Shown here: piece by piece, positions 41,684 to 49,530 of the stretch
Layout of the letters: every line of letters starts with the position of its first letter
How positions within the stretch are numbered: the first letter of the stretch is position 1
NCBI GenBank assembly: GCA_022826645.1
Contig: JAJDUM010000037.1
Location: 19,512 to 83,511 of the forward strand
Length of the DNA: 64,000 bases
From: Candidatus Poribacteria bacterium
GTDB taxonomy: Bacteria > Poribacteria > WGA-4E > PCPOR2b
Reading direction: 5' to 3'
Made by a program: the position numbers and the translations under genes
Notes under the pieces: model-generated
Databases searched by the model: none
Seen by the model: only the letters and a program-made list of their open reading frames with translations
What the model was told of the DNA's origin: nothing

Positions 41684-42841
41684 GTGAAGATTACAAAGAT
41701 TGACATGATTTACCCGCAGGTGGGTGCCCTTATTGAGGGCGAACAGGTCCCGTGCATCTGGGTGCAGGTCCATACCGATGAAGGCATTACAGGACTTGGT
41801 GAAACCTATCCGCTTGGCGAGGCGGAGCGCGGTGTTATCCGTGGCAGGTTTGCGTCAACGTTGATTGGACAAAACCCGCTGGAGATTGAACGTCTGTGGC
41901 AGGAGATGTTCAATCAGATAAGATGGCACGGTTGGGCGGGCGCGGAGTTGCGGGCGATCAGTGCTATCGATATTGCCCTATGGGACATCTATGGGAAAGT
42001 CACCGGACAACCTATCTATCAACTCCTTGGGGGAAAATCTCGCGATAGGGTGCGAACATATAACACCTGCTACGACCATCGTTACGATTTCAACAACGTG
42101 GAAAATAATGGAGCGGGGAAGCTGGCTAAGGAACTCCTCGACAGCGGCATCCAAGCGATGAAAGTGTGGCCCTTTGACGGAGTGGGCAACAAAAATCGCG
42201 GACAGTTTATCACCAACGCAGACATAGAAATTGGGCTGAAACCTGTCCAACAAATCCGCGAGGCAGTCGGCGATGACATTGAGATTGCACTGGAGTTTCA
42301 CGGCTTGTGGAATGTGCCATCGGCAATCAAGATCGCCCACGCGCTTGAACCGTATAACGTGATGTGGTTAGAGGAGATGATTCCACAAGACAATATGAAG
42401 GCTTATGCTACACTCGCCGACAATGTTCTCCAACCGCTCTGCATCAGTGAACGCCTGATGACGCGCTATCAGTTCCGTGAGCTAATCGAACTCGGTATTC
42501 CGCAGTTCATTATGCCGGATATCTGTTGGTGTGGTGGCATAACAGAGGCACGAAAGATCGCTGTACTTGCTGATACCTATTATCTCCCAATTGCGCCGCA
42601 CAACTGTGGCGGTCCCGTCCTGCATGTCGCCTCGATCCATCTGACGACCCATTTGATAAATCTATTTATACTCGAAAGCGTTCGCCGCCACTACCTTGTT
42701 CATTACGATAACCTGGTGACAGGATTAGCCCCGGTCGAGGAAGGACATTTGATCCCACCTAAAGGGCCCGGACTTGGCATTGAACTCAAGCCGCAAGTGC
42801 TAGACGCACCCGGAATCGAGATTGAGACGATTGGTGAATAA
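41684..42841 (+). CDS. Mandelate racemase/muconate lactonizing enzyme family protein
   Basis: 385 residues from a GTG (CGGAGATACA upstream). Catalytic positions: K160 (MKVWPF), E204-x-H206 (LEFHGLW), E230 (MWLEEM), E256 (CISERL) and H306 (APHNCGGPVLH). The APHNxGGP end motif is shared with the protein at 672, suggesting an acid-sugar dehydratase, while the Glu in place of the first Asp is shared with the one at 27879. Reading order with Gfo/Idh and transaldolase-like genes suggests one catabolic transcript. The ABC exporter gene follows 71 bp later and may be read through. Confidence 0.9.
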   Translation: MKITKIDMIYPQVGALIEGEQVPCIWVQVHTDEGITGLGETYPLGEAERGVIRGRFASTLIGQNPLEIERLWQEMFNQIRWHGWAGAELRAISAIDIALWDIYGKVTGQPIYQLLGGKSRDRVRTYNTCYDHRYDFNNVENNGAGKLAKELLDSGIQAMKVWPFDGVGNKNRGQFITNADIEIGLKPVQQIREAVGDDIEIALEFHGLWNVPSAIKIAHALEPYNVMWLEEMIPQDNMKAYATLADNVLQPLCISERLMTRYQFRELIELGIPQFIMPDICWCGGITEARKIAVLADTYYLPIAPHNCGGPVLHVASIHLTTHLINLFILESVRRHYLVHYDNLVTGLAPVEEGHLIPPKGPGLGIELKPQVLDAPGIEIETIGE

Positions 42842-42912
42842 ATTGCAACTTATTCTGTTAGATCTTATGAAGGCATAAACGGGAGGAGTGATGCTATATC
42901 CGTAGCTTATTT

Positions 42913-44643
42913 TTGAATCTCAAGCCCTATGTTGTCCGCTACCGGTTCGCTGTTGTTATGAGTTTTTTCTTTGTGCTTGCGACAAATGGCGTGATTGTGG
43001 TGCAACCAAAGTTGCTGAAGTGGGTTTTTGATGATCTCGAGAGAGCGGTTACCCCGCGAAAAATACTTTTTTATGCACTACTGATTCTTGGTGCTGCTCT
43101 GCTTGGCGGGGTGCTTCGATTTGGACAGCGTCAGGTTATCCAAGGTGCGGCAAGACGGATAGAATATCATCTTCGGAACAATTTCTTCACGCATCTTCAA
43201 AAGCTGCCTGCCTCCTACTACCAGGATGTCCGCACGGGCGATCTTATGGCGCGAGCGACCAGTGACATGAACGCTGTCCGGATGGTGCTCAGTAGTGCTA
43301 TCTCATATACATCAGACGCCATTCTCTTCTTTGTGCTGGCGTTCGTGATTATGCTGGATATTGATGTACAGTTGACGCTGTTGGCACTGCTGCCATATCC
43401 AGTCCTCGCCATCTTGATTAAGGAGTTGGGAAAGCGAGTCTACAAACGCTATGAGCGCATCCAAGAAGCCTTTTCCACCATGAACACGAAAGTGCAAGAG
43501 AACCTGTCCGGTGTGCGCGTTGTTAAAGCGTATACACTCGAACAGAGCGAGGTAAGCGAATTTGAAGTACTTAATCAGCAATTTGTGGAGCGCAATCGTG
43601 ATCAGATTCGGTTGACCACCTTCTTCTTTCCGCTATTCCGATTCCTACCCGGACTTGGCGTCGCTGCGCTCCTCTGGCTCGGTGGCATCCGCGTCATCGA
43701 GGGCAAAATTACGTTGGGTGATTTTGTATCTTTCAATGCCTATCTGATGATGTTCATTCGTCCTATGATTACATTTGGCTTCGTTGTTAATACCTTTCAA
43801 CGGGGTGCAGCATCAATGGATCGAATCCGCAGCATTCTTGATGTCCGCCCCGAAATCGCTGATGGAAAATCGGTACGCCAAGACCTCCAGACCATTCACG
43901 GTGAAATCGAATTTAGGAATCTGAACTTCGCTTATCCCCGTGGGGAACCGGTGCTGAAGAATATCAACCTCAAAATTCCGCGCGGTTCAACGGCAGCAAT
44001 TGTTGGAACGACCGGCAGCGGTAAGACCACCTTGGTCAACCTCATCCCTCGTATCCGCCAAGTGGAGCGAGGCACGGTCTTCATCGATGGCGTTGATATC
44101 CAAGATATTCCGCTGCAAGTGTTGAGATCTAATATCGGTTTTGTTGAACAGGAGCCTTTCCTCTTTTCCGATCTCCTGCAAAACAACATCGCCTATGGTG
44201 TTAGCGCGACGAATGAAGTTGAGATCAAGGAGGTAGCTCATACCGCAGATCTACTTGAGCAGATCGAGGAGTTTCCGGAGGGATTAGACACTTTCTTAGG
44301 GGAACGCGGCGTCACTATCTCAGGCGGTCAGAAACAGCGGACTGCACTCGCACGCGCGATTATGGTTAAGCCGAAGATTTTAATCTTGGATGATGCTTTC
44401 GCCAGTGTGGATACGAATACCGAGGATACCATTCTCACGCGGCTACACGAGATTATGGAAGATCGCACGACGCTCCTCATATCGCACCGCATTTCGACGG
44501 TCAAGGCGGCGGACCTCATTATCGTCTTGGAAGAAGGGGAAATTGTCGAACGCGGCACGCATGAGGAGTTATTGGCACATAACGGCATTTATGCGCGCAT
44601 CCATGAGAAACAGCTGTTGCAAGAAGAGCTTGAGGCGCTTTAG
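42913..44643 (+). CDS. ABC exporter half-transporter with degenerate ATP site (probable heterodimer subunit)
   Basis: 576 residues as read from a TTG. Residues about 10-290 are the six-helix exporter domain (SFFFVLATNGVIVVQPKLL, ILFYALLILGAALLGGVL and others). The nucleotide domain has Walker A GTTGSGKTT near 365, signature ISGGQKQR near 472, Walker B ILILDDAFAS near 490 and H-switch ISHR. The usual catalytic Glu after Walker B is Asp, a mark of one subunit of a heterodimeric exporter. A good GGGAGGAG site at 42881 belongs to an ATG at 42891 whose frame stops after four codons, so the true start or a small indel near 42891-42905 is uncertain. Its likely partner is at 47452. Confidence 0.92.
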   Translation: MNLKPYVVRYRFAVVMSFFFVLATNGVIVVQPKLLKWVFDDLERAVTPRKILFYALLILGAALLGGVLRFGQRQVIQGAARRIEYHLRNNFFTHLQKLPASYYQDVRTGDLMARATSDMNAVRMVLSSAISYTSDAILFFVLAFVIMLDIDVQLTLLALLPYPVLAILIKELGKRVYKRYERIQEAFSTMNTKVQENLSGVRVVKAYTLEQSEVSEFEVLNQQFVERNRDQIRLTTFFFPLFRFLPGLGVAALLWLGGIRVIEGKITLGDFVSFNAYLMMFIRPMITFGFVVNTFQRGAASMDRIRSILDVRPEIADGKSVRQDLQTIHGEIEFRNLNFAYPRGEPVLKNINLKIPRGSTAAIVGTTGSGKTTLVNLIPRIRQVERGTVFIDGVDIQDIPLQVLRSNIGFVEQEPFLFSDLLQNNIAYGVSATNEVEIKEVAHTADLLEQIEEFPEGLDTFLGERGVTISGGQKQRTALARAIMVKPKILILDDAFASVDTNTEDTILTRLHEIMEDRTTLLISHRISTVKAADLIIVLEEGEIVERGTHEELLAHNGIYARIHEKQLLQEELEAL

Positions 44644-44691
44644 ACACCTTTCTGACGCTGACTTTCTGCATACTGGACCGATTGCACCCAG

Positions 44692-45870
44692 TTAGGCGAT
44701 GGTCTGGAAACGCTCCCAAGCTTCGCCGGCTGCCGCAGCTTTGCGTTCCAATTCACCTCGCCAACCGATGACCTCACCCGCCTTAACCCGGTTGATGTCA
44801 AAACCTGTGTATCGGTCTTCGAGCGAATCGCCCAGTTTCTGGGTCTCCGCCCAACGGTCCCAAGCAGTTTTCATCCACGCATGCGGTAAGGCTTCGCGGA
44901 CAGCAGGATCGAGTTGCCATGCGTGTCGCACGTCTGCCACCGGTGGCTCGCCGGTGAACTCGCCGGACCACTTCGACCAACCGATTGATAACGTGTTCCG
45001 CTCCCGCTGGGGGACGGTGTGTCCTGTGTGGATGGTTACGCCGTTGCGGATGAGCGCTTCTCCCGCCTTGAGCCGGATTGCAACTTGTCCCGGTAACGGG
45101 TCCACGCCGTTCCAACTCGGTGTGTGTGGGACACCCTGATCCTTCATCGCTCTCGGTAGGAGCACGTCATGTTCAATCGGTGTGCGCCATCGATTGTGGC
45201 TGCCCGGTACTAATTCGTGGCATTCGTCGTCCGTCAGTGCCAGGAACATGCTCACGCCATTTCGTTCTGTGACAGACTTCGCGTTACCCTCAACGATTTC
45301 TTTCCAGCGGATTCTTTCGGTCTCCTCGGAATAGGCATCAGGTCCTTCGCCTCGATTCTCTTCCTGTGCAAAGTATCTCTTCCCGGTTCCCCACCACGTT
45401 GTGTCTCGGTGCCAACCGAGCTTATTCTCGTGCGTCCGGGGATTGCACCATAAGAGCAGTCCACCCAATACCGTATCTTCAGGTTGGAGTCCATTACACC
45501 AAGAAGAAACAAAATCGAGGAAATCTGAAGAACCGTGGAATTCAGCAAAGGCAGGCTCATTAAAAGCCGGATGGATAAGCCCCCGAATCGCCCACGGTTG
45601 ATCCTCTCCCGTGCGATGCACGTAGCCCTTTGAGCAGTCGATTTTGCTGTAGACCTGCTCAGGCGCACACGCTTCCGTAACACGACGACCTGCTTCACGC
45701 AGAACCGGAATCCAAGGGTTGTCGACAAAGTCATTGATGATCACAAACCCGTGCTCTCTGAGGTGTTCCAACCGCTCTGGTGTTGCGCCGGGAGCCGAAA
45801 GTTCGGGTTTCGCATCAGCGAAGGCAGGGGCGCGGTAGGGTTCCGCCGCCGGTGATTGATCTGTGTTCAT
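44692..45870 (-). CDS. Phytanoyl-CoA dioxygenase family protein (PhyH), long form
   Basis: 392 residues from the second ATG at 45870, 6 bases after AAAGGA; the first ATG lies against the ribosome binding site. The iron ligands are H and D in LGWHRDTTWWG near 173 and the distal His in GVTIHTGHTVPQ near 280, with the 2-oxoglutarate Arg in RNTLSIGWSK. It is much longer than the member at 19103, with extra sequence around 180-210. The substrate is unknown. A near-consensus promoter lies at 46014-46042. It stands between two ABC half-transporter genes, on the opposite strand from them. Confidence 0.9.
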   Translation of the reverse strand: MNTDQSPAAEPYRAPAFADAKPELSAPGATPERLEHLREHGFVIINDFVDNPWIPVLREAGRRVTEACAPEQVYSKIDCSKGYVHRTGEDQPWAIRGLIHPAFNEPAFAEFHGSSDFLDFVSSWCNGLQPEDTVLGGLLLWCNPRTHENKLGWHRDTTWWGTGKRYFAQEENRGEGPDAYSEETERIRWKEIVEGNAKSVTERNGVSMFLALTDDECHELVPGSHNRWRTPIEHDVLLPRAMKDQGVPHTPSWNGVDPLPGQVAIRLKAGEALIRNGVTIHTGHTVPQRERNTLSIGWSKWSGEFTGEPPVADVRHAWQLDPAVREALPHAWMKTAWDRWAETQKLGDSLEDRYTGFDINRVKAGEVIGWRGELERKAAAAGEAWERFQTIA

Positions 45871-46013
45871 TTTCATTCCTTTCGACCCGTTGCAGACCTT
45901 TTCGGGTCAATTTTGAAATGGTATTTGATCAATCGGGGATTGACCAAATCTCTTGAAGACACGAGCGGGACTGTGCCCCACCCGCTATTCAGTCTATCTC
46001 CTATAATGCGGAG

Positions 46014-46042
46014 ATTATGGCATGAAGTCACAAATGTGTCAA
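46014..46042 (-). promoter_or_regulatory. Sigma-70 promoter of the long PhyH gene
   Basis: Minus strand TTGACA (46037-46042), 17-base spacer, CATAAT (46014-46019). Confidence 0.75.
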
Positions 46043-46073
46043 GAGATTTAGCTATGTCAGTGAGAAGTATTCA

Positions 46074-46172
46074 TGGTAGATTTGAGACCAACTTAGACAC
46101 TCCTAATACACAGCCAACCCCCTAAATCCCGCTCCCGATAAACCGGGATGTACCACTTGTCAGGGGGACTTG
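46074..46172. repeat. Dispersed repeat, copy 3, with nested palindrome
   Basis: TGGTAGATTTGAGACCAACT through CCAACCCCCTAAATCCC, then an inserted CTCCCGATAAACCGGGATGT (palindrome 46134-46147), then TTGTCAGGGGGACTTGAG. Confidence 0.8.
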
Positions 46173-46218
46173 AGTCAAAATGGAAAGCCAGATAGTCCTA
46201 ACGGTATAATCGAGTTTC

Positions 46219-46247
46219 TTGACAATTTTTATCCAATTGCCTATAAT
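46219..46247 (+). promoter_or_regulatory. Consensus sigma-70 promoter of the TolB-like gene
   Basis: TTGACA (46219-46224), 17 bases, TATAAT (46242-46247), 100 bp before the ATG at 46348. Confidence 0.88.
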
Positions 46248-46347
46248 GCTTTATTATGTGAGTGAGAAGCAGCGGAACCATTGCAGGACAACAGAGATAG
46301 ATTGTGGGCAACGAATCATCCCCACAGTACGGTAAAGGAAGATAACG

Positions 46348-47328
46348 ATGAAGCTAATATCGCTCGGACGGTGGATACAAGCTTACTATCTTTGCAGTGG
46401 TCTTTTGGGGTTCGCTGTGTGTCTTCTCTTGGCATCGGTCAGCTTTGCAGAAAACGCTGACACAAGCATTGTCTTTACGTCCAGTCGCAGCGGGAGGGAC
46501 GAAATTTACCGGATGAACCCTGATGGAACACAAGTCCGCCAACTCACCCACGACCCTCACGGCGCTGGTCATCCTGCCTGGTCCCCTGATGGACAGCAGA
46601 TTACCTTTACGTCCTTCAAGGATCCGCTCGCGAAAGGTGAGATTTATGTGATGAATGCGGATGGCACCAATCCCATTAATCTGACCCAATCGTTAGACAG
46701 GCCGGATAGCAGTCCCTCTTGGTCGCCAGACGGAAAGCAGATTGTCTTTACAGCAGCTCCTGTTTTCGAGTGGCAGATTTGGGTGATGGATGCAGAAGGG
46801 GGCAAACCTCGCAAGCTGACTAGGGAGCAGGGCCAAAACCAGGGCCCGGATTGGTCGCCGGATGGGGAACAGATTGTATTCTCTTCTGACCGCGATGGTC
46901 ACTGGCAAATCTTCGTGATGAACACCAGTGGGAAGAATCAACAAAAACTCACTGATAATTTTCATAATGACTGGAATCCCTCATGGTCACCGGACGGGGA
47001 ACAGATTGTATTCACCTCTGATCGCGATGAAAACGTAGATATCTATGTGATGGATGCTGATGGGGCTAACCCCATCAGGCTTACCAATGCCGCGGCCAAA
47101 GACCGTCGGCCTGCTTGGTCACCGGACGGAACGCAGATTGCATTCACCTCCCTCCGTGATGGTAATGGGGAAATCTACGTGATGAATGCTGACGGCACCA
47201 ACCCCATTAACCTCACCCAACACCGTGAGTGGGACAAGAATCCATCGTGGGGATTGATTCCCAATTTAAGTGTCTCCCCAAATGATAAATTGACAATCTT
47301 ATGGGGAAAGGTCAAACGCGCGCGGTAA
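46348..47328 (+). CDS. TolB-like secreted beta-propeller protein (PD40/WD40-like repeats)
   Basis: 326 residues. Residues 1-34 form a signal peptide with the hydrophobic stretch LLGFAVCLLLASVSFA. The rest is six WD40-like PD40 blades of about 40 residues, each with an [AS]WSPDGxQIxFTS core followed by GxIYVMNADGTNxxxLT (for instance near 75, 118, 160, 202, 244). In TolB this propeller binds Pal in the outer membrane; stand-alone PD40 proteins also serve as sensors or bind peptides. No other Tol-Pal genes are in the window. Strong consensus promoter and GGAAGATAACG site. The ABC exporter subunit gene follows after 123 bp. Confidence 0.9.
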   Translation: MKLISLGRWIQAYYLCSGLLGFAVCLLLASVSFAENADTSIVFTSSRSGRDEIYRMNPDGTQVRQLTHDPHGAGHPAWSPDGQQITFTSFKDPLAKGEIYVMNADGTNPINLTQSLDRPDSSPSWSPDGKQIVFTAAPVFEWQIWVMDAEGGKPRKLTREQGQNQGPDWSPDGEQIVFSSDRDGHWQIFVMNTSGKNQQKLTDNFHNDWNPSWSPDGEQIVFTSDRDENVDIYVMDADGANPIRLTNAAAKDRRPAWSPDGTQIAFTSLRDGNGEIYVMNADGTNPINLTQHREWDKNPSWGLIPNLSVSPNDKLTILWGKVKRAR

Positions 47329-47451
47329 AACGGTCAAAAAAAACGAGTGAGATATCCAGTGCAAAAGCAATAGATCTCATAATATGCCGGTTGCAAATGG
47401 CCCGATACTTATCGAGAGGAAGGGAGATTATGGCACAAGGAGGATTTAGCT

Positions 47452-49266
47452 ATGTTTGGCGGTGGTAGTGGTAGCGGCGGTCAACTCTACGACTATAGCG
47501 AAGAGGAAGATCAGCTTGGTAAAGTATATGATCGAGTCTTGATGAAGCGACTGATTGGCTACCTGAAACCGTATCGGCTTGAAGTTGTGCTTATCGGGTT
47601 TCTGATGATTGGCAGCAGGGGCGCTGAATGGTTGATGCCATTACTGATGAAGCATGGGATCGATGAATATATTGGACCAGGGGATCTGCAAGGATTAAAA
47701 ACGATTGCGATCTATTATATCCTCCTCCTCGTGGGGAGATTTATATTTACCTATTTTGAAGAGTACCGAATGCAGATGGTGGGGCAGAAGGCGATGTATG
47801 ACATTCGGATGTCACTCTTTTCACATTTGCAGCGGTTGGATGTCCGTTTCTTTGACCGAAATCCTGTGGGCAGATTAATGACCCGAGTCATGGGCGATGT
47901 GGAGATACTAAAGGAGCTATTCACCTCCGGAGTCATTACGGTTTTTGGCGATTTACTCACCATCTTCGGTATTATGGTAATGATGCTGATCATGGATTGG
48001 AAGTTGGCGTTGGTAAGTTTTACTGTATTACCGATCATCTTTGCGGCGACGACTCTTTATCAGGTCTACTCGCGTCGCGCGTTCCGCGATCAGCGCAGGT
48101 ATCTCGCCCAAATTAACGCCTACCTAAACGAAAGCATTGTGGGCATGACAACGATGCAGCTGTTCACGCAGGAGCCGCGCAGCATGGTGCGGTTCGACGA
48201 GAAGAATCAGCAATACCTCGGCGCAAACCTGCGTAGCATTTTCTACTTCTCGCTTTTTTCTCCGATGATCGAGGTCTGCGGTTCGCTTGCACTGACGGTT
48301 ATCATCTGGTATGGCGGTGGACAGGCTCTGCAAGATGCGTTGACTCTCGGTACATTGTTCGCGTTCATCCAATACAGCCAGCGATTTTTCTGGCCCATTC
48401 GCGAACTGAGTGAGAAATACACAATTTTCCAAAACGCGATGGCATCGTCTGAACGGATCTTTGACCTGATGGATACGGAGCCGACAATTGTGACTCCGAC
48501 CCCAGCCAAAGAATTGGTAGCATTAAAAGGAGAAATTGAATTCCGCAATGTCTGGTTCGCTTACAACGCAGACGATTATGTCCTTCGCGATGTCTCTTTC
48601 AAGGTGAAGGCGGGCGAAAAGGTCGCGTTTGTAGGGCACACCGGATCGGGCAAAACATCGATCATCAATCTACTATGCCGATTCTACGAAGTGAACGAGG
48701 GACAGGTTCTGATTGATGGCACGGATCTTCGGGAGATGGAGTTGCCAGACCTCCGCCGAGCCGTTAATATTGTGCAGCAGAATATTTTTCTATTTTCGGG
48801 GACAATTGAGAAGAATATTAATCTGGAGAATCCGGGGATCACAAAGGAGGATACGATTGCCGCCGCAAAAGAGGTGCATCTGGATAGATATGTTCAGAAT
48901 ATGCCAGCTGGCTACGCAACTGAAATCAGAGAAGGTGGCGCGGGGCTATCGGTTGGACAGAAGCAGCTCGTCGCCTTTGCGCGTGCGCTGGCTTCCGATC
49001 CCGACATCCTTATCCTCGACGAAGCGACCTCCAGTGTGGACACCGAAACGGAACTGCTCATTCAGGATGCCCTGAACCGCTTAATGGCAAATCGGACCTC
49101 CATTGTGATCGCACACCGGCTTTCGACGATTCAGAACGCAGATAAGATCATCGTCATGCACCGCGGCGAAATTGGGGAGATGGGGACGCACAACGAGCTG
49201 CTCCAGCAACGGGGCATCTACTATCGGTTATATCAACTTCAGTACAAAGGGCAGGAAGTGGGATAG
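47452..49266 (+). CDS. ABC exporter half-transporter with canonical Walker B (probable heterodimer subunit)
   Basis: 604 residues. A 25-residue N-terminal leader rich in Gly and acidic residues precedes six membrane helices (about 45-330). The nucleotide domain has Walker A GHTGSGKTS near 395, Q-loop VNIVQQNIF near 440, signature LSVGQKQL near 499 with Val replacing Gly, Walker B ILILDEATSS with the catalytic Glu near 520 and IAHR H-switch. The canonical Walker B here and the deviant signature match the mirror-image pattern of the half-transporter at 42913, as in heterodimeric multidrug exporters. AAGGAGG precedes the ATG. Exported substrate unknown. It converges on the tRNA genes. Confidence 0.94.
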   Translation: MFGGGSGSGGQLYDYSEEEDQLGKVYDRVLMKRLIGYLKPYRLEVVLIGFLMIGSRGAEWLMPLLMKHGIDEYIGPGDLQGLKTIAIYYILLLVGRFIFTYFEEYRMQMVGQKAMYDIRMSLFSHLQRLDVRFFDRNPVGRLMTRVMGDVEILKELFTSGVITVFGDLLTIFGIMVMMLIMDWKLALVSFTVLPIIFAATTLYQVYSRRAFRDQRRYLAQINAYLNESIVGMTTMQLFTQEPRSMVRFDEKNQQYLGANLRSIFYFSLFSPMIEVCGSLALTVIIWYGGGQALQDALTLGTLFAFIQYSQRFFWPIRELSEKYTIFQNAMASSERIFDLMDTEPTIVTPTPAKELVALKGEIEFRNVWFAYNADDYVLRDVSFKVKAGEKVAFVGHTGSGKTSIINLLCRFYEVNEGQVLIDGTDLREMELPDLRRAVNIVQQNIFLFSGTIEKNINLENPGITKEDTIAAAKEVHLDRYVQNMPAGYATEIREGGAGLSVGQKQLVAFARALASDPDILILDEATSSVDTETELLIQDALNRLMANRTSIVIAHRLSTIQNADKIIVMHRGEIGEMGTHNELLQQRGIYYRLYQLQYKGQEVG

Positions 49267-49279
49267 CCGGAAAAGATGA

Positions 49280-49352
49280 TGGGGCGTACTGGATTTGAAC
49301 CAGTGACTTCTACCGTGTGAAGGTAGCGCTCGTACCCCTGAGCTAACGCCCC
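49280..49352 (-). tRNA. tRNA-Val (anticodon CAC)
   Basis: Minus strand. Seven-base acceptor stem GGGGCGT/ACGCCCC, D arm AGCTCAGGGG, anticodon loop TTCACAC with CAC at its centre, T arm CTGGTTCAAATCCAG, discriminator A. CCA is not encoded. Confidence 0.95.
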
Positions 49353-49401
49353 ATAGATTGGATTGGATTGGATAGAAAAAAACGAGAAGGGAAGAAGGTG
49401 G

Positions 49402-49474
49402 TGGGCCCACTAGGATTCGAACCTAGGACCGGCCGGTTATGAGCCGGCTGCTCTAACCCCTGAGCTACAGGCCC
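49402..49474 (-). tRNA. tRNA with CAU anticodon (Ile2 or elongator Met)
   Basis: Minus strand. Acceptor GGGCCTG/TGGGCCC with G-U pairs, anticodon stem-loop GCCGG-CTCATAA-CCGGC, T loop GGTTCGAATCC, discriminator A. CAU reads AUG, or AUA after lysidine modification; the D loop AGCTCAGGGGTTAGAGCA has the length of tRNA-Ile2, which makes that identity plausible. It is not an initiator tRNA, since the three G-C pairs of that type are absent. CCA is not encoded. Confidence 0.9.
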
Positions 49475-49491
49475 CCTTGAATTGCGCGAGT

Positions 49492-49520
49492 ATTATAAGC
49501 GTTTGATATAGATTTGTCAA
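49492..49520 (-). promoter_or_regulatory. Consensus sigma-70 promoter of the two tRNA genes
   Basis: Minus strand TTGACA (49515-49520), 17-base spacer, TATAAT (49492-49497); the first tRNA begins 18 bp downstream at 49474. Confidence 0.92.
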
Positions 49521-49530
49521 CCGAAATCGC

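Larger units (their letters stand above)
45871..46347. other. Intergenic region with two promoters and a dispersed repeat
   Basis: Holds the PhyH promoter (46014-46042), the third dispersed repeat copy (46074-46172) and the TolB-like gene promoter (46219-46247). No gene seen. Confidence 0.7.
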
